Position numbers and translations under genes: made by a program | In this document: piece by piece, positions 24,871 to 38,565 of the stretch | How the letters are laid out: each line of letters opens with the position of its first letter | How positions within the stretch are numbered: position 1 is the first letter of the stretch | Notes under the pieces: model-generated | Told to the model about the DNA's origin: nothing | Database searches by the model: none | What the model saw: the letters and a program-made list of their open reading frames with translations, nothing else | From: Capitulum mitella | Lineage: Eukaryota; Arthropoda; Thecostraca; Pollicipedomorpha; Pollicipedidae | Assembly: GCA_030062745.1 (NCBI GenBank) | Contig: CP099839.1 | Location: 8,802,118-8,866,117 of the forward strand | Reading direction: 5' to 3' | DNA: 64,000 nucleotides

Positions 24871-27190
24871 TAGTGTCGCCGGCGCGGTGGCCGGAGCGTC
24901 AGATGGGCCCGAGCCTTAGTCACGCTCCAAGGACAGACGACGGAGCTTTGAATCCTTGCGCAGGCAACGGCGTTGTTCAGGTAGGCAGGACGAACGGGGA
25001 AACTGAAATGGAGCTTTACAAAACAAGAGCGGGTACCATGAAACACAATATTTTTATAACGTGATATGGCATGGATGTTCCATAATTGTAATATGCCTGA
25101 CAGCTGGTCAGATATCATAGGACTGATCTGAGAACAGAATGTTAGCCCCATTAACGTTACTAACTTACGGAATATTATCTGCGGTTATCGCTATGAGATC
25201 AAAGCGGGCAACGTGTCAGATGTGTTTTGTGAAATTGTCATAAAAGAACGTAAGGCTTACCTGGCGAATTAATGAATGTGGGGATGGGTGTATTGGGGAT
25301 GAAGTACAAGTCAACTGGGGAACAAATTGTCTGTGTTCCGTCTCAGCCGAGAAATTTACATGCGACAATTGGCTCACTGTGATCCTAAAATGAGTTCGCC
25401 TTGTTCCAGACAGTTGACCCGTCCAGTCCAGAGCTGGGATCAAAAGACAAAACGCTGTCCGCCTCCGCGAGAGAAGCACCGCCTCTGCGGTGATCGGCGC
25501 CAAGGAGCGAAAGGAGTAGCGCGTGCCGTACGTGAACAAGACAGAATGAAAGAGAGACTGTTAGAGAGGAGAGAGAGAGAGAGGAGGAGAGAGGGAGGGA
25601 AAGGAAGGGGAACCCTATCGGCGATCCATTACCCTCGACTGGGCAAATGACGTCGGTCCGGTCGGTATCGAGATCGACGGTAAATTACCGCGCCGTATTG
25701 TCCGGTTGTTTCGACGCGCGTCAATCAGGGAGCGCCGCCGGCAGCCCGCCGGCCGGTCGGCCGAAGCCTTTTTGTGAAGAGCCGCCGCCTGGCCCAATCG
25801 GGAACTCGTTAAAAAGCTGATTTATAGATAATTCCGATAATAATTAGAACATAGCGTTGTGTGGACCGGGATTTAGTTACGGACCAGCATTCTGACTGAC
25901 AGGAATGCCTCAAATTATTTGTTTTTCTGAGGTTCAGCTATTCGGATCATTTATATTTGGACGTTTGTCTAAATTGATACCCCGCGGTTTTGAAATGAAG
26001 ACGTCCCAGATTCCTGACAGATGATGCCCCGCCAAAGGAGGGCTTGTTTCATGATGACCGATTAGCGCTATCAATTTCAGTAGCCTCGTCATGACACGCT
26101 GCATGCTCTCCTGTTACCCGCACAAGAACGACTTGTCATGAGCTGGACCTCATTCGATCTGATTTTTTCTGATCGATTCTGATTTCGTCCGCGGAACTTC
26201 CACTCCTAACCACTTCCAGCCGTGCAAGTCCTGCATAACATAGCAGTCTTCTTCGTACGCGAAGCGGGGCTCAGTCCTTTTGCAGAGTTTAACGCGGTGC
26301 GATTGTCGACAGACGTAGACGAGTGGCCATATTACGAGCCCCTAAATCCCCGGCTACCGCGCCACACGTGCCACCCAGTCGTGACGGACCGGACAGAGTC
26401 ATGCGCCGGGCAATGTCCGAGGGTTTCGGCGTCGACGCGAAACGCCACGAACGGCTTTCCGCTGCTCGGGCAGAGTCCACCACGGCTGGAACGTCGGGCG
26501 GACACGAAGGCGGAGTGTGGGCAGACGGCGGAACGAGGCGCTACGTTGCACTTGATGCCGACAGAAGGCGGGGCTACACGAGATCGACTCCGGGCGCAGG
26601 ACGGCACGTGGGCAGAAGCGTTCCGACGTACACCACATGCCGGACAGGGGACACGTATGACGTTGGAGCAAGTGACAGGGAGGGGGAGACAGCCAGCAAG
26701 CTTTAGCCTCCTCCTTCAAACTTCGCTGTCGCCTCAGCTGAGGGGCCCCGAGGGAAGGAATGACAGGACTGCGGTCGGCCGAAGATGGTCTACAACAAGG
26801 CTTAGCTGAGCCCAAGGAAAATCCTGGCAGCATTCTTAGCCGAGGGAACCAGAGCGCGAGCGAGGACAGCCAGCAGTTTGGAAACGGTCTGCCTACGTTT
26901 CAGGCTGCCACAGCTCACGGATCTTCGACGGCAGCGGAATAACGCACAGTTTTGTCGTTTAGGGACAGCCAACAGCACCTCGGCTGAACGTGTCCGGACT
27001 GTAGCGGGGGACGCAGGAGCGTTACGGGCGGTCAATGGTAGCCTGGGCGGGAACCGGAGATACGGGACAGTATGGACGTTCGGTGATGACCCACAATACA
27101 GACTAACTCAGCTGAGCGGCCTGGAGGGGAGCCGGAGCGACGAGGTGGCCTGTACGGCCCGTGATGGCGTATGATGGCCCGTAACACGTC
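24871..27190. other. Non-coding DNA, includes a GA-rich purine run
   Basis: A GA/GGA purine run spans about 25557-25610. The 26.2-27.1 kb part holds open frames up to 195 codons on both strands, none with a recognised motif. I see no gene. Confidence 0.45.
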
Positions 27191-27380
27191 TTGTCTCGGT
27201 CGACGGAGCTCGGGAGGGAGCCAGGAACGGAATGGCGCGGACGGCCGGTGACTTTGAAACGGGAACGGGCTGACGCGGCCAGCCGATGACTGTAGAGCCG
27301 GGGACGGGTTGGAACGGACGGCCCGTGACTGTGGAGAGACGGGGTGGCCGGCGGCCGGTCACTGCGGCCGGACGGCTCGC
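27191..27380. repeat. Degenerate GC-rich minisatellite
   Basis: Variants of GTGACTGTGGAG with GGGGACGGG recur at roughly 36-bp intervals. Copies are poorly conserved and the borders are approximate. Confidence 0.45.
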
Positions 27381-29374
27381 CAGTCGGCCAGGTGGGCCGG
27401 CCCGGCCCGGCGACACTCCGATGGAGCCGATACGGCCGTGTCAAACAAATTGTGCCCCTCATGTCATCTGGCCGGGCCGATAGCCGAGATAGCCGGCCGG
27501 CCGGCCGCGCGCCGCCGGCCGGCCCGCGGCCGCCGAGCTGCGCCGATTTAATTGGGAGTGCCGGCCACCGCCGCCGAGATAGGCCAGCCTCCGCCAAACT
27601 TGGCGCCACCGATAGGCATAATGAATTCGGCGAAAATAATGAAGAAAAATGAGACGGAAACACGACGAGCATGAACGATGATGTTAACGAGGGCTTGCTT
27701 TTGTGCATACCCGGGCCAGGCGAGCGTTCCCGTTAATTGGTTCGTTACGTAGTTAGCGTGTCTCTGCCGGGGCGCGGGAGTCGCGGCTATTAATAACTGC
27801 CGCGGCCACCGATGACGGATCGGGACCTCCGCGGCGGCCTGGCCCGAGGCGTCACTCGGCGGCGGCGGATAATGCAGCGGCAGCGGCCGGCCCGCCACCG
27901 GGTGAGTTGACGCCGGCCGGAAGACGCCGCGCCGACACAGAAGCCGCGAGGTCTGCCCCCGGAAGTCCAAGGCCTTTGTCAGGGATGCCTGCCCGCGAGT
28001 GGTGGAGTCCCTGCACATGACTGGCAGCTTTAAAACCATGCAGGACCTAGCTCTTCAAAAACAGTGGAAGGATTGCAGTGACTTGTGCCTGATGTCTGCA
28101 CTTGGTGATAGGTTCTCAGTAGAAGGTAATCCAGTATGGTACGTTTAGTCGCGATCCTGGGGGCTTCATGCATCCCTTTATGCAGGATGCCGCTAACCAG
28201 GCGCCCCTTGGCCTGGTCCATGACAGCCTGACCTGGCAGACTTTGTCACTCAAATATTTGCGCCGACTCCCTCTCTCCCTTCGCCCCCCCCCCCCCACAC
28301 CTCTCTCTCCACCTCCGCCGCACGGCAAACACTTCATGGCTCAGGACACTGCAAGTGGCTCCCCAGGTCTCGTCAAGGAGCAGCAGATATCACCGACGTC
28401 ACCAGCCCTCTGGACACGATGGGGCGCCTGGACAAGCGAACGGAGCCGCGGCATCTGCCACTCTAATACTTATGATTGGACCACAGGGACACAAATCACC
28501 GTGCACGGGCTGACGGCCAGACATCGGGCAGACGTTACGACTTATGAGGCATTGCATGAACCAGCTGCTGCATTTATTTGACTTTGCAGACAACGGACGC
28601 ATCTGCTCGAGTGAATACATCATGGTCATGATGATGATAATGCAAACGTATGCGGACTGGGTTAAGCATTCATCTCGAAGATGTAAAGCATCAATACCTA
28701 CACGGCTGGCTTTGGCTCGGTTTCAGTTCCAGCTAGTCGCAAAAATCTCACAGCCATGGAACACAAAGCTTCACGTGACTCCAGTCTCACACCCTGTCCC
28801 CCATCACCGTCCTCGTGGGGTCCCAGGTCTCGTCTTTTAATATCCCCGCACGTTCCGACTTCCCGGTCCGCTCGGTGGCCGCCAGTTCCAGGCGACGTGC
28901 CACGCCGCTCCGTCGCGGACCGTTTCCGAACGCGGCGCTAGCGGGCCGCCGCCGCGTGACACGACGAGGCGGACCCGGCGCCGGCCGCCGCCCCGCACCT
29001 GGTCCAGCCATCCCAGCTATGATGTCTTCATAATGAGCTCCTAATAGATAACAGCACCACTTAATTGTCTTCCAGCGCCGGCCGGCCGGCATGACGGGCG
29101 TGCAACAGAGCGCGTGTTTTTATTAATTACGCCGCCGTATCTGGCTGCCGGCATCGGCGGCGGCCACGGTCCGACGAGCACGAGCCCGCTGCCCAGTCGC
29201 TCGGAAGACGGGCCCGGCGCGCCGCCACGCACGAACCTGTTCCGCCGATTTGTCCCGCGCGGCGCGGCGCCCCGCTCGGCGGCGAACGCGCGCTTGCGGA
29301 GACGGGGTAGCGGGATACGGAGACCGCTGGACAGCAGGCCCCGGTCACCCCGGCGAGCTTTATGGACTAACAGT
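27381..29374. other. GC islands downstream of Msx with TAATTGG sites
   Basis: Islands at about 27.35-27.95 and 28.85-29.33 kb contain CCGG runs at 27493-27506 and 29078-29089. TAATTGG lies at 27549-27555 and 27734-27740, and TAATTG at 29062-29067. A C run lies near 28285. No coding sequence is supported. Confidence 0.45.
29119..29124 (-). terminator. Candidate polyadenylation signal for Msx
   Basis: TTTATT on the plus strand reads AATAAA on the minus strand. It lies about 890 bp past the Msx stop codon and is the first clean AATAAA I found downstream. It sits beside a GC island, and the position gives a plausible 3' UTR length. No transcript data support it, and an earlier variant signal could be used instead. 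Confidence 0.3.
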
Positions 29375-29645
29375 AGTTTCTCCCTCTGCCTGCCCCGCGC
29401 TCTCTCTTGTCTCTCTTTCTATTCCAGCCGCTACCTTCCTCTCTCATTCTCTTTTTCCTTCCTTTCTTCCTCTCCCCATCTTTCTCACTCTCCATATTCC
29501 TGTCTCCTGCCTTCCTACTGCCCTGTCTACCTTTTCCCCACCCCTCTCCCTTTTTCCTCTCCCTCCCTATCTCTCTCTCCCTTTCTCCCCCCCCTCTCTC
29601 TCCCTCTCCCTCCCCCTCTCTCTGCCTCCCTCCCTCTCTCTATAT
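29375..29645. repeat. Polypyrimidine (CT-rich) tract
   Basis: About 270 bp of almost pure C and T on the plus strand, purine on the minus strand. It falls within the likely 3' UTR of Msx. The apparent Ser/Leu/Pro-rich proteins across it are artefacts of the composition. Confidence 0.85.
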
Positions 29646-29920
29646 CGGAGCCTGATGAGGCGCTCGTTTGACCCGAGCGAGAGCCTGTGAATGCGGCGCA
29701 GCGGCGATCGGCTTTCTTTGCCGGCCGGCGCCGATCGATCTTTCTCCCCGCCTCCGGAGGTGATTAATCGCGCAGCAAAACTACTTAATTGCGCTCAATT
29801 GGTTCGACCGGCAGTAATCACCTTTCCGAGGCTCCGTGTCGGCCACCGAAGACCGCAGTGCGGGCGCGCGGCGACCTCGGCGACCCGCGCCGACCTCGGC
29901 CGACCCCGGCCGGCCTGGCG

Positions 29921-29975
29921 TCGTCGTCGTCGTCATCGTCGTCGTCGTTGCCGTCGTCGTCGGCGGCGGCGGCGG
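29921..29975 (-). repeat. CGT/GAC triplet repeat in the Msx 3' UTR
   Basis: An interrupted run of CGT/GTC triplets passes into GGC triplets. It begins about 37 bp after the Msx stop codon and so should be transcribed in the 3' UTR. It explains the long but meaningless open frames antisense to exon 2. Confidence 0.8.
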
Positions 29976-30011
29976 TATCACAGGGGCGGGACGCGGCCGC
30001 GTCGTCGGCGG

Positions 30012-30488
<477 letters not shown>

Positions 30489-31492
30489 TTATTCAGAAAT
30501 GGCTGAGGGTTGTGGCAAGCTATATAGGCTGCAGGTTCGCCGATGCAGACACTGAAAAGGAGCAAACTCACTGTCGTCAGTACAGTGGGTTTTACGACCT
30601 TCAGCCGTTTCCAAACCTGGTGCGTTAGAGCAATGAAATACCAACTAACGAGTATTTCGGTCTTTTTTCTACACAATGACTTACCGTTGGACCCTTTTAA
30701 ACTGTACAGTAACCTTACAGGCGATCTCAAAGAAGCTCATGACATTGCATTCTGATTTATATTGGATCCTGTGGGATGCAACCAGAGCAGTGGGGCGCTT
30801 TTGAGGGGCCAGAAGTACTTCTAAAGATAAACAGGGATTGAAACTATTATTTCTAGGTAAATTAGCACCTTTGATTACTCCATGACACCGCCAAGGTCAA
30901 TAAATTGTTAAAAAGGATAATGACCTCGACTCAGAGTTTTGACTAAGATAACCTTGACCCAAATGAGGATCAAGTGAAGAAGTCACTGACACGATGATTT
31001 AGGTCATACCCAAACAGAAGATCGAGTAGGACTAAGATAAACGTTTTCCTCTGGGGTCGGGAATTGCTTTCCACTGATAACGGTACATTTTGGCCTCGTC
31101 AGTGTAAACCGAAACGGCAACTGTGACTGTTGGTTGGAAGCGCGGGCATGTGAACTATGGTTTATTGTTCGCTTTTTTCCGGGGGAGGCAAAATGCTAAA
31201 AAAAGCCTTTTTTGTGTGTTTTTTTGTGATATAGGGCCGGAGAATGGGCGGGCCTTTTTTGTCCAGTTCCGCTGGATTAAATAGATATCTGGATATTCTC
31301 TTCCCGTGCAAGCGATATGAAACATAACATCAAAATGGTGATTCGTTGGATAAGTTTTTTGCAATGCAGTATCATTTCCATTCGACGGCAAAAACGGCTC
31401 TGAACCCCGCGAATATGCACCCTCGTCCCTGCTTCCATGTTGTCCGTGAGTTTCTTTGACCAGCAACAGCGTGCGATGTCCGTCCCCACCCT

Positions 31493-31966
31493 CGGTCACA
31501 ACGTAGTGTTTCCCTGCCATCAGCGGCAACGTCGCCAGTCTCTGTCGCCAATGACTGCGATGTGTGTTCCCGTCATTGTTGATGGAGTGGTGTGTTCCTG
31601 TCCCCAATGACGGTGCGGGGCGTCCATGTTTTCACTGACGGCGTACTATGTTTCGGTTCTCACTGATGGTGTAGGATGTTCCAGTCCTCAGTGATGGCGC
31701 CGTATGTCCTTGTTCCCAGTGATGCCATGCTGTGTTCTAGTCCTCAGTGATGGGGTGGTGTACTCCCCTCTCAGTGATGACGCGGTGTGTCCCTGTCCCC
31801 AGTGAATGAACAGTGTATCCCGTCCCAGGTGACTGAACAGTGTATCCCCGTCCTCAATGACGGCACGACATGCCCCTGTCTTCAATGATGGCGCGGTGTG
31901 TCCCTTGTCTCAGAAATGGCGTCATGTGTTCCTTTCCTCAGTGACGGCGCCGTGTGCGTTCCTGCC
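31493..31966. repeat. 28-bp minisatellite A, about 17 units, in the Msx intron
   Basis: Degenerate tandem units begin CAGTGATGGCG or a close variant and end with a TGTCC or GTTCC run. Unit starts fall at 31493, 31521, 31549, 31577, 31605, 31633, 31661, 31689 and 31717, exactly 28 bp apart. Later units vary by one base in length. The predicted 150-residue minus-strand frame overlapping the left end is partly repeat-derived. Confidence 0.85.
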
Positions 31967-34900
31967 TTGTGCACTGTGATTGGTGAGTGGTGCCCCTCAG
32001 CCGGAGCTGACGGCTCGGTCTGTTGACCTGGCCAGTTGGCAAACACTCGGCAAGGTAAATACATCCGCTTGTCGGAGAGACTGATTTGCCAGTAATGCTA
32101 ATTGGATGTTCCTTTGAGACTCTGACTAGTTTGGCTTGGCCGACAGCGACAAAACAGCATGTTGGTTTACTACGTAAGTTCAGCTTTCCGTTGAGAGGTC
32201 ATTCTCAACCTATTAAGATCGAGATGGGTGATGGCCTGGCTAAGGCACGATGATGCATGGGGCTTTCAATTTCTCATCAGAAGTCTAGACAGAGCACATT
32301 CCTTTCCAATGTAGTGGGCATCAGAACCAAGGCCACCAGCATACCAGACTCAACAAAGAGAATAAACAGTTGTCTTCGAAGTTGGACGGCCCATGGAGTT
32401 ATACGCTGGGCGCACGTGGATCATATTTCTAAGATCAAAGCATGCTCATGGCAGTAGTTCAACGATTGTGCATAAAGTTACAAACAGATTCCAAAACGTA
32501 GAGAATTATGGTTAAGATAAAAAATGGTTTGAAACCTCAGTTTGTGAAAGTTCTGGTTTATTTAATGCGCCGGCTGTTTCCAAAAACAATACGTAATTCC
32601 AGAATGTAACGGCTTTTTCATTTCTTTCCAAAAATATTTCATTATAGTAAGAGCCAGCCAGAAAAGTCCAAGATGAATCGCGTAATCAAAACGGACGGCG
32701 AAAAAATATTTTCGTTAGGTGACTTTTTAAGTTAAGTTAAGTTAAAAAAACACGTGGACTGCAACTGGAACCCCACGAATGTGAAGAGTTACCACTCTCT
32801 GATAGGACATTTCGGATTCTACGACATGTTCTACAACTCGGAGGAGATTTCAGAGCACCTAATGATAAACCTTGATCATGATGAAATCAGTGAATCGCTG
32901 TCATTTACTTAAAGAGACCTCGTCTTGTTGGTCTCTTTCAGTGCATGTATTGTTTTTAGGCAAATTAGCTTGTATATCAGACAGTTCTTTTTAGCACTAC
33001 AATAACTGCTCAAAAGTTTTGCCAAAGGGACGTAGTCAAGGGTGGGGGAGGGCTGGGGGGCCATGGCCCCCATCTCAGCCAAGGTCTCCACTGGAAATTT
33101 AGTGACTTCAGAGAAATAACCAATATGTATACTGAATCGCAATAGAATCATATCGGAATAGTATCGGAATAGTAATCATATGTATGCTGCAAAAACAAAC
33201 TTTATATGTTTCCCCTGCGCGTTGAGGTTAATTACAAAAAAATAAGTACAGCAAATACCACTCCACTCTCGCACGTTCGCGTGCCTTTACCAAGGCTCCG
33301 TCGTCACGAGTCAACCATCATATGGCCGCTTAATAGCCAGCAGTTCTTCCGCATTCACCAATTGCAAATGATCCTTTCAACTGTTTTAATTCTTCTAAAC
33401 ACAAGAACAGCGTCTGAGCCAAAAACATTTTAATCCTACTAAAACATTTGCTTCAAACGAAAGCCCAGGTATCTATTTTTTTTCTCAAATATGCGCCTTC
33501 CCTGGAAGTTTTCCACACCTTTCAGAAAAGACTTTTTTCAAAGGAAAAAAATCCAAAGAAAAATTGGACCCGTTTTACAATTTTATACTAATGTGCGATA
33601 TGTACAATTCACACCTGACTAACTGTCATGCACGAAATGCTTCATTCTCTTATTGTTATACATAAACATTTCCAGGTCACGTGAAATTTTGAAGAGCATG
33701 TGCAGACGTTCTGTAGCCTCCGCAAAGTGGCCCTTGTGCATCTGATAAGTGGATATGTGGATGTAAACCACTGATAAGTGAATGTACGTATCTGGAATGC
33801 AATCTCATAAAAATTCCGATTTTTAGCATGATGGGTCCATGAGTGATGGTAACATCTATGGGTGATGCATTGAAAACAATGTATCACGAGATCGTTTATT
33901 TAAGTTATTCCAAAAACTCTCCTCTCTGATGAGCTCCAATGCTCTTTTGTGTAAAATTTAATTCTGAATACAGCAAAGACCACCAAACCCATCACTTAAC
34001 GTAATCTAGAACAACGGTTTAGAAAAAGAACACCAGAAATGAGACAATTCAAAACCAGACAATGAGACAGGAAATATATCTCCTGTCTTTTTCCAATCAT
34101 TCTTTTTCAGACAAATATATGCCTTGTGACAGTCTTCACAAAACCGGGTTTTGTCAAGTAACGTAGCAGAGTCGCAAATACTCTGGAAACTACTAAAAAA
34201 GTCAGTAGTTTTTAAACAAAATAGTTAAAAACTGAGTGAGTTTCTAAATAAACAATTTTAATTGATGGACTGGAGGCTGAAAAAAATTAGTCGCAGAAAA
34301 CGTTCACCTTAAAAACATGTACTAAGCTGATATGGCCGAGCTGTAGCCTGCGGACTTAGAAGTCGACTATTATACGTTATATTTCAGAATTATATTCATG
34401 GAATCTCAAATAAATTCTCGGTAATTTCCGCGAATTTGCTCATCTGTGACCTTCTGTCTCCTGCTGTCAGACGACAGGAACGGAGACAGGTTAATGAACG
34501 CATTCCAGAAGACCTGTATTACGTCAATGTCAGTTTCCGCGACTTTTCGGAAAAAGAAACATTTGAGACGTAATCAGAGACACCTTTCAGACCAACCAAA
34601 TATGTTTTCGAGAAGTTCACCAAAATGGAATATCCGGTCAAGTGGTCACTTAATGCATCAATGCACGCGTCCAGGAAGATTTTCGAAGATATCACGGCGA
34701 AATAAGGGATGATAATAAGGTGTCCAGGGTCGTAAGATGATAGTGTCTGAAAGGGGGCCAGGAAGATTTGTTCTCTCTTGGACCACAGTCGAATAAATTA
34801 CCTCTTGGCACCATATTTCCTTCTCTTCTTTGCAAAGCACCTTCGCATCCAATTTCAGGCGAAGCTCGGGAACCACCGTTGTCATGCGCCTCGAAGCCTT

Positions 34901-37900
34901 GGTAGAGAACAGCGCTTGTTTTTGCTGACGCGAAGAGGTGTGTTGAAACCTATTCGTGAGGGAAACCTTAAGTCTTTGCAGTGTTTTTATCGCAGTATCA
35001 CGTTCATACCATCATGCATTCTTTTGAAAAATTGGTGATGATAACATTACCCTTATTATTAGGTGCATGTGTTATGTATTTTGTGCATGCTAGTGAATAC
35101 CTTAATGGGAGCAAAAAACGCTAGTTCTTCCTTATCCTCACATTTCTGCAGACGGAAGTACTTAATGCTAGGATGTGCTGAAGTGTTTTCCTTTAGTCGA
35201 AGAAAGCAATGAAGGATGCTGATTATCTTCTGTACTGTACGTCTTTAAGCACGTGATAAAACGACAATTTTTTGTAAGGGTTGTTGCAGGATGTGAACAT
35301 AGTGGAATAAGAATATGAGCTATAAGTACCTTCGTTACTTTCCACAGATGAAAACGCTTCACGGTTATATGAAAAATACAGATTAATCAACAGCATCAGG
35401 GAGTGTTTCCCACAACGAAAAACGTAAATATCTTTCAATAAAATAGGAAGAAAATGGTTATTTTGTTGTTAATGCGTAATGTTCATTACAAAACAAGACA
35501 TTCTGATCCGTTTATTCGTATTACATGAGCGAACGCGGAACTTCCAACATTTTGTGGGACACAAACGTCGTATTGAAGCCCATGCTTCTATGCAGCCCGA
35601 TATAGGCATACTGTTACTTGTAGTGAAGTGAACGATATGCCTGTATCCCAAGTTACAATAAGATTTCACCTACACGTGCCAGTCACCAGTTAGCAACTAC
35701 TGAACACAAAAGCGTTGTTCTTTTTGCGTCGTCAGCTCATAGTTACGTTCCAATCAAAGGAACTGTCTTCGGATTTTCTACATTCGTATCATGCCGTGCC
35801 ACAACTCAAAGGTCAATTTCCAAGTTTTTTTTTTTGGCGGGAGGAGGCTTTCCGGATATTTGATAATTCAATGACACTAGTAAACTTCATTCAACTATCA
35901 TGTAATGAACGCAAGTCAGCATGACGTAAGGTACCTGAAAGATTCATCATAGTTTCATGCTGCCAATATTTCGACTGCAATCTACAGAACAAATTGTTAG
36001 CGTGCTTCAAAGTAGAATGCATTGTATTCTGCCAAAATAACGCAATATAAAAAGGTCACCTGTATCACCCGCTGCTCTTCGACCTTTGCTTGAGTTTACG
36101 CTTTCGAGTGGTATTTCTGTTTTGTGAAGAACAGGCATTTATTTAGTACGTAGGATATTACCGGCTGACAGCTTCTCATATGTGCCTATCATTCCCTGTC
36201 GAAGTATGATAAGTATGCCATCCTGGCGACCAACTTTGGCTTTTCATTTCGCCGCCAGTGACCTTGCATTAAGTACTGCAGACTATTCTTATTGCACAGT
36301 CCTAATGATGCATCAAAGATAGCAACCAGAGGGTTGCTATGGTTTCATGTTGCCACCCTGTGAGAAAGTGGACATGTTGACAAATTCTGTAAACGACCCT
36401 ACCCAATGAGACTAATTTGGAAAAACCTTCACCAATTTCGTACACCTTCAGAAATGATAGCACTCCTTCGGACTTCTCTCACTTTGGCGGAATTCTGTTC
36501 CGCGATGCAAACTTTCGGCTTTGCATCTCGGAGAGTTCCCCGATTCGCATATCTGGCAACCACGCGAGCAACCTGTTGCCACAAAGCACTTCTGCCAGGG
36601 ATCGGCTGATTTCGTCCTTCGCCAAAATCCATTGCCAGGATCATCAATGGCAAAGACCTGAACCTACCTGAAATCCTTCTCAGTATTTGAAAATACATCC
36701 CACATTGTTTTTGAATGTAATAGCTATATTTCGTGGACACGAGCGGCAAAAATACATAAACTGCGAAACTGCATGACATGAGTTAATGCAATATTTCGGA
36801 GAACAAAGAAAAACTTTGAAAGCCTTGTACATATTTCTGTTTGTGACAGGGAACTTCGTTTGTAAGCATTTAAATCGGACCGGTAGTGAATGACAGCCCT
36901 CACCCGTATAAGGATCAAAGACTTCTGATAACTTTAAAAGTAGTGCAAGGTCACGTGTTTCGGAAAGGGCTCATTGTTCATCGGCCTGTCTTAAAGACGG
37001 CGAAGGATCTTACTTGAAGGAAGCTGAGCCTTGAGCTATTTCCGTGGGTCAAGGAAAACAGGCATTTAATAGTAGTTACTTTAATGGAAATTGGTTGCGG
37101 GTGAGTGACGAAGTCACCAATCACGTGTTGACTATTGAACTCGTCCATATGCGACTCATGACTTTCAAGGAGCGAATTTAAAAGATCCCGACGGTTGAGC
37201 GTGGAGACACTAAAAAAACGTTCCGACTTTGATGCATACTCTTAGTCTAATTTCATTTTCATCGGCAGCTACTTGGATTCCTATTGATTCAGTCCTCTGT
37301 TTGGATTTCCCTCTTGGAGATCGGTAGCAATGGGCTAGTTACAGCTCTGGTCAAGACCTAAGTAAACCTTGTAAAGCTACCTGATCCCACCAAAGATGGG
37401 GAAATTGCGGGCTGTTGTGATTTTAAACGCTTCTTCCCAACCGTTACATGATTCGTCTGCGAAACATTAATCTTTCCGCGCGATTTATGAAACAACCTTT
37501 ACTAACGTACGATTTAAAGACGGTATTCGTAGTATTCGGCTTAGGTCTAATGAACTATAGCCAAAACTTCGCAAAAAGCTGAACCTCACAATTGTTTCTG
37601 CGAGTACAACGCAGCTGACAACCTCCTGGACGACGTGATCGGTTGCTGGACACCTCTGATGTCCAATGTTTTGTTAAAGGCGGGATAGAGAATAGAATGT
37701 GGGACAGAGAACCGAATTCGGGCGCGACGATATCGGCTCGGGCACAGAGACGAGTAGCGAGCTTTGTTGAGTCGATTGCAAGGCCTCTGGTTGGGTGGTC
37801 TTCGGTATTCCGTGGCCTTAGAAGAGAATGGGGGAAGCGCAATGGATGCAAGGCACCCTGTATCTGTTATCTCGTTGCCTCGACGATGGAAAACCTGTCA

Positions 37901-38565
37901 GATGGACAGGGAGCAAGGCTCAAGAGAAGTCTGGTTTGAGTAACATGGACTAGTCAGTTATGTCGTAATTCGAAACCGACAGCTTTATATTCCTGCTCAT
38001 ATCGTTGATTAGGGTGGCGGTAGACAATACGAGCAGTCCTACCAACATTGCATGCAGTCGTATCACAAAGATGCACGTTGTAGATAAGGATAATTGGGCA
38101 AACGAAAGCTGTCAAACTGTCCTCGTGTTAGTAGATATAGTTTCTGTGTTCATAGCAAGATGAATCTATCACGTACTTGAACAATTATTTATCCACTGGC
38201 TTTTGCCGAATCATGCAATTTGACCGAAATCTTTCCGGGACGTGCATGAGTTTTAACAAGGAATGCCGTTGCTTAGAGCCTGAATGTCGCACGGAAGTCG
38301 AATCTTTTCACTGTAACATACAGTAACTGAAACGACAATGTTCATTTACAAAAGATCATTACTCTTCATGTGTCTTCAGAGATAAGGCGCGTAAGGAATC
38401 GTGCTTAGATGACATTGTCAGTTCTGCCCAACAAAATCTGGCTGGTAAATTGCTCTGAAGAGACCATGGAAATCATAGCCGTATCAGGTAGACGCAACCG
38501 GTCCCACAGAAGGCACACGGCCAGAATTGTAAGATTAAATAACAATTAACCTAGATTCACTTATC

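Noticed and set aside
26222-26809. 195-codon plus-strand frame
   Set aside because: There are equally long frames on the opposite strand, and no domain or splice context is recognised.
29114-29671. Ser/Leu/Pro-rich frames of 146-185 codons
   Set aside because: They are produced by the polypyrimidine tract.
34330-34375. tRNA-Ser/Leu-like start (ATGGCCGAG ... GGACTTAGAAGTC)
   Set aside because: No T arm (GGTTCGAATCC) or acceptor stem follows, so it is at most a chance match or old fragment.
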